64,000 nt of DNA from a virus: the IMG/VR virus record IMGVR_UViG_3300049215_000223, positions 62,001 to 126,000 of that record, one strand, 5' to 3'. How positions within the stretch are numbered: position 1 is the first letter of the stretch; each line of letters starts with the position of its first letter. A model generated the notes under the pieces. It saw nothing but the letters and a program-made list of their open reading frames with translations, ran no database searches and was not told where the DNA came from. Below are positions 61,036 through 64,000 of the stretch, one piece after another. The position numbers and the translations under genes are program-made.

Positions 61036-61467
61036 TCAGATCGTATTCACGCTAAAAGATGTGGTGATGGGTTTGAGTCCCTTAGTTAGGGCTTTCACCG
61101 TGACATTAAACAGTCTAGGATCAATCTGATTTCTATTTACAGATATATCCAAAATCCCAGCAATTTGTTCATCTGCACTTACTCTTTGAAAGGACTTTAA
61201 TTGAATATCCTGTAAATCTTTAAGGTTCTGCAAGGCTGTAATTAATTGAGATTTAGCAATTTGAACCAAAATAGTTGTATGTAATGGATTTCCCACTAAT
61301 GTCCTCGTAACAAAAGAGCCATACCAAGGATGCAATGGATTGGAGCCAGCTGTAGTCAGACATAGCTTTAGAATGTCTTGAATAAGCTTCTCAGTATCAA
61401 CTACGGTTTGAAGCAAACCATTGTTAATTACCAAGTTTCCACCTTGTATCTTTAAGTCAAAGGACAT
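61036..61467 (-). CDS. gp25-like baseplate wedge protein, 143 aa
   Basis: Matches the GPW/gp25 family: GGNLVINNGLLQTVVDTEKL, then QDILKLCLTTAGSNPLHPWYGS, then a helix (IAKSQLITALQNLKDLQ) and a beta tail. The size is typical. It starts wedge assembly and anchors the sheath in contractile tails, so this is a myovirus. It precedes Baseplate J by 21 bases, a gene order shared with many myoviruses, and is separated from the upstream tail gene by an inserted HNH gene. Confidence 0.92.
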   Translation of the reverse strand: MSFDLKIQGGNLVINNGLLQTVVDTEKLIQDILKLCLTTAGSNPLHPWYGSFVTRTLVGNPLHTTILVQIAKSQLITALQNLKDLQDIQLKSFQRVSADEQIAGILDISVNRNQIDPRLFNVTVKALTKGLKPITTSFSVNTI

Positions 61468-61486
61468 ATCCGGCTCTCCTATCTAT

Positions 61487-61963
61487 TTATGCTAGAATAT
61501 TGTTGATTTCATGCAATTTTGTTGTGAGAGCAGATACTACTTTAGTTAACTCCTCTATTGATGCATCACTTTTAATACTATTGGCGCGCCAACTAATTAC
61601 CCATACATTGCCTTTTACATATCCTTTAGAAGAATCGATTCTATCTAAAGAGGGACTATTGTCTGTGAAAAGACCATCTGATCTCACGAGAGGAATTTCT
61701 AATATTGGACAAATACTAGGTATGTGTATATCGCTTTTATCTATAGAAAATTCTATATTTTTTCTTTTGGAACGTTGTTTCGCCGCACGTAACAACATTT
61801 CTTCAGGATGTGCATCTCTCCATTTTTTATCTCTAATTTTCTTTTTACTGATGTATGTATGAGTTTTTCTTCTGTCTTTAGAGGATAAATCAAGAGACGC
61901 CCTATTGTCTTGATAGTACTGAGACATATATTCTTTGCTTTTCTGTTTATCTTTAAAAGGCAT
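61487..61963 (-). CDS. HNH-type homing endonuclease, 158 aa
   Basis: The N-terminal 60 residues are basic and helical (KDKQKSKEYMSQYYQDNRAS). The C-terminal part has SLDRIDSSKGYVKGNVWVIS and WRANSIKSDAS, the core of a His-Me finger type phage nuclease family in which the Asp/Asn/His positions coordinate the metal; CPILEIPL supplies a single Cys upstream. It is inserted between gp25-like and 595-residue tail genes, a free-standing selfish gene. Frame intact. Likely mobile and possibly active. Confidence 0.8.
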   Translation of the reverse strand: MPFKDKQKSKEYMSQYYQDNRASLDLSSKDRRKTHTYISKKKIRDKKWRDAHPEEMLLRAAKQRSKRKNIEFSIDKSDIHIPSICPILEIPLVRSDGLFTDNSPSLDRIDSSKGYVKGNVWVISWRANSIKSDASIEELTKVVSALTTKLHEINNILA

Positions 61964-61991
61964 ACCTATATATCAAAAATTGTATAGATGT

Positions 61992-63779
61992 TTAGGTGCT
62001 CAAGCTCTGACTTTTAGCCAAGTCCTGGTAGATTTTATCCATTAAGTTGTAGAAATCTTTGACTTTTGCTATGAAGTCTGTTTGCGCCTGATTAATTCCA
62101 GGATTAGTTACCTGTGGAATTATAGTGTTGGACCCAAGTTGGTCTTCCAGTTGCAGAGAGGTCTTCATTCTGGAAAAAGCATCGCTATCCAGAAAGCCCA
62201 ACAAACTGGTCTTGGGCATTGTATAAAGGGCGCCCAAAATAGCAACAATATCACAAAACCCTAAACCGCTCCACTCGCCCATAATGATTTCTATTGTGCG
62301 TAAAGATTCGGCAGCAATGGTCATGTCATGGGTTCTCTTCTTAATCAGTGCATTTAGTTCGTCAGTGACAAGGTCTCCCAAAGCCTGACTATTATCATCA
62401 GTTGGGCTAGTCAAAGCACCCTTATCGGCTTGTGAATCGGTATTTCCCAAATCAGGTGATGCTACGTTATTTGCGTTGAGATTTAGGTTAGCAGACAAGA
62501 AGTTGAGGGTATTAGAGCCCTGGTTCAAAAGAGCCAAGTCGATTGCATTGTCGGCATCAGTAATGAAACTGTTGTTATCTCCATAAGGAAGCGTCGTGGA
62601 AAAGAATGGCGGAGTAATTGCCGAACCGCCTTCAGGTCCGAGCGTACCACTGGTAGAGTTAGAATTTGGGAGAGGTAACCAATAATATCTAGATTGAACA
62701 ATTTGTATTTTCTTTTGAGCTTCTACTAGCTTTACACACATGGCTTGAATAATGTTCAGATATTTTAGGAACTGAATTTGGTCTCCTAATTTATAAATAT
62801 CACCAGATGCCATTTGTTGAATAATTTTCTCATTCTTAACAGCAGGGATACTTAGAATGTAATTGATGATATCTTTACCGGCTGTGGTGGTAGTAGACAC
62901 TTGATCTTGCGCGGCAAATCTCTGACGAATTATTTTCTCTAGAATGGGAGTTTTTACGTAAGTATTTTCTCCTACCAGCAAGTTAGCTTTAGAAGGCACG
63001 AATGGAACGGCGACTATGCTAGAAGTGGGATTAAGACTAAAATCGATCCTAGGATCCACCATGAACGGCTTGATAAAATGGAATCTGTTACGCCTTAGCG
63101 GATTAGTATCGCTACCTGGAGGTAGACTGCCGTCAGCATTTACAATTGGTGTGTTGCCAAATGCATCCATATAATTAACTAGCAGTACCTGATCATTTCT
63201 GCCGATAACGCTTCGCAAATCCGCAGTGAATCCTTGGTTAGCTGGTGAGAAATCAAAGGGATCATCACTGGTAATAGGGATTGTAAATGAGCGCGTGTGC
63301 GTACTGGACGTAAGAGCTAGCGCGATAGAAGTGATTGTTGGTGGCGTGACGCTAAAGATTTTGTTGATAGCGTTGGTGTAATTTTCTCTCTGTAAAGAAA
63401 TTCCCCTAAACCCATTTAGAGGCTGATTGGCAATTGTAACTTTTTGAGCCTTAGTTATATTCTTGGTACCAGAAATAGTGTCCAAACCAGGGTTGTAATA
63501 TTGATTGTCAGTTCCTACTACAGGAAATCCGATCCATCGATAGAAGGCATGGGCTCGACTCTCCTGTGGAGTTTTCTCTACTTTCACACGAGAGTTGATA
63601 GTTGTTAAAGTCTTTTCATCAAACACGTTGAGTACGGATTGATTGACTTGGATGTTAACAATGCTTCTAAGACTATCGATGACGGTAATGTAATCGGAAT
63701 ACACCTTGTCTATGTCTATCTCATAATTTTGAGAAGTCTGGTAATTTGCCTGGTTGAGTATTTTACCTGGTACTCCCAT
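61992..63779 (-). CDS. Tail/baseplate structural protein, 595 aa
   Basis: Starts MGVPGKILNQANYQTSQNYE and continues with helical segments (VIDSLRSIVNIQVNQSVLNV), a central beta region and a Gln/Asn/Ser-rich low-complexity stretch (residues about 375-440). The C-terminus is helical (AKVKDFYNLMDKIYQDLAKS). No domain recognised. Position just upstream of gp25-type and J proteins suggests a baseplate or tail-tube component. The start overlaps the stop of the next upstream gene as TAATG. Confidence 0.7.
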   Translation of the reverse strand: MGVPGKILNQANYQTSQNYEIDIDKVYSDYITVIDSLRSIVNIQVNQSVLNVFDEKTLTTINSRVKVEKTPQESRAHAFYRWIGFPVVGTDNQYYNPGLDTISGTKNITKAQKVTIANQPLNGFRGISLQRENYTNAINKIFSVTPPTITSIALALTSSTHTRSFTIPITSDDPFDFSPANQGFTADLRSVIGRNDQVLLVNYMDAFGNTPIVNADGSLPPGSDTNPLRRNRFHFIKPFMVDPRIDFSLNPTSSIVAVPFVPSKANLLVGENTYVKTPILEKIIRQRFAAQDQVSTTTTAGKDIINYILSIPAVKNEKIIQQMASGDIYKLGDQIQFLKYLNIIQAMCVKLVEAQKKIQIVQSRYYWLPLPNSNSTSGTLGPEGGSAITPPFFSTTLPYGDNNSFITDADNAIDLALLNQGSNTLNFLSANLNLNANNVASPDLGNTDSQADKGALTSPTDDNSQALGDLVTDELNALIKKRTHDMTIAAESLRTIEIIMGEWSGLGFCDIVAILGALYTMPKTSLLGFLDSDAFSRMKTSLQLEDQLGSNTIIPQVTNPGINQAQTDFIAKVKDFYNLMDKIYQDLAKSQSLST

Positions 63780-64000
63780 TAGATACCGTCTCTAGCTAGG
63801 TCGCCTAGGTCACGTCTTGGAGCACCAGTGGTGTCGCCTTCTCCGGTTGGAGTGATGCTTGGAGAGTAAACGAACTGATAAGTTTGTGATTGAAGCGTAT
63901 GAGTTGGAGGTGTAGTCGTATCTGCCGGAATAGTGTTGGTGCAGAACGTTTGATTATCAAAAGAAATCATCAGTTGTCCAGTACCAGGAGAATCGCTGGT
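63779..64000 (-). CDS. Partial structural protein, at least 73 aa
   Basis: The open frame continues past the right edge with no stop, so the internal Met at 63970 is not necessarily the start. The readable end is Thr/Pro-rich (TTPPTHTLQSQTYQFVYS) and ends RDLGDLARDGI. The stop overlaps the start of the 595-residue gene (TAATG), so both are co-translated. Probably a tail protein. Confidence 0.65.
   Translation of the reverse strand, partial: TSDSPGTGQLMISFDNQTFCTNTIPADTTTPPTHTLQSQTYQFVYSPSITPTGEGDTTGAPRRDLGDLARDGI

Noticed and set aside
1-64000. tRNA genes
   Set aside because: I looked for the T-loop GGTTCGA-type pattern with matching stems in the gaps and found none; small undetected ones remain possible.

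Overview
The window is one stretch of a large tailed bacteriophage genome, almost certainly a myovirus. It has a gp25-type wedge protein, a Baseplate J protein, very large wedge or tail proteins and an array of tail fibres. It also has a phage replication set: DnaB-type helicase, DnaC-type loader, UvsW-type helicase, class II ribonucleotide reductase and PhoH. Genes are tightly packed, AT-rich, mostly preceded by AGGAG-like ribosome sites, and very often joined by ATGA or TAATG stop/start overlaps. I see no tRNA or rRNA gene, CRISPR array, capsid gene or terminase, so this is only part of the genome. The host cannot be named from the sequence. No stretch longer than about 100 bases lacks a gene or gene remnant.

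Layout. Bases 1-307 hold the end of a plus-strand gene. From 297 to 11453 lies a minus-strand array of virion-surface genes: a small protein, three paralogous tail-fibre proteins with a shuffled repeat module, a pectate-lyase-like tailspike, and two fibres sharing an N-terminal anchor. A divergent promoter region (11454-11522) separates it from a plus-strand accessory block (11523-17537): membrane metalloprotease, FAD oxidoreductase, DEDDh exonuclease, GT-B-like protein, HAD phosphatase, macro-domain protein and small zinc proteins. From 17663 to 46087 nearly everything is on the minus strand. In transcription order (right to left) this runs: glycosyltransferases, Fpg-like glycosylase, a membrane protein, a glycosyltransferase and RmlB; then a coupled unit of tubulin/FtsZ-like GTPase, LSm-like protein, histidine-repeat protein and GH25 endolysin; then the replication operon; FmdB-like zinc proteins; a sigma-70-like factor; ribonucleotide reductase; PIN-PhoH; methionine aminopeptidase; a P-loop kinase-like protein; and a collagen-like fibre. 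From 46199 to 64000 lie the baseplate and tail genes, also on the minus strand.

How the parts fit. The baseplate block builds the contractile tail. The fibre array and collagen-like fibre give several alternative host-binding proteins. The replication and nucleotide block gives partial independence from the host. The sigma-like factor probably redirects host RNA polymerase, and an 18-nt motif repeated upstream of several minus-strand genes is a candidate target. The sugar block could decorate phage DNA, virions or the host surface.

Most notable are: (i) a phage-encoded tubulin-superfamily GTPase in one coupled gene unit with an LSm-like protein, a protein with nine alternating histidines and the endolysin; (ii) a 55-65-residue module found in different combinations of three slots in three paralogous fibres; (iii) a strong excess of the tripeptide Asp-Gly-Tyr in large structural proteins only; (iv) seven homing-endonuclease genes or remnants, three of them broken by what looks like one extra A in an A-tract, while core genes are intact; (v) dockerin-like calcium loops inside a 1179-residue tail protein.
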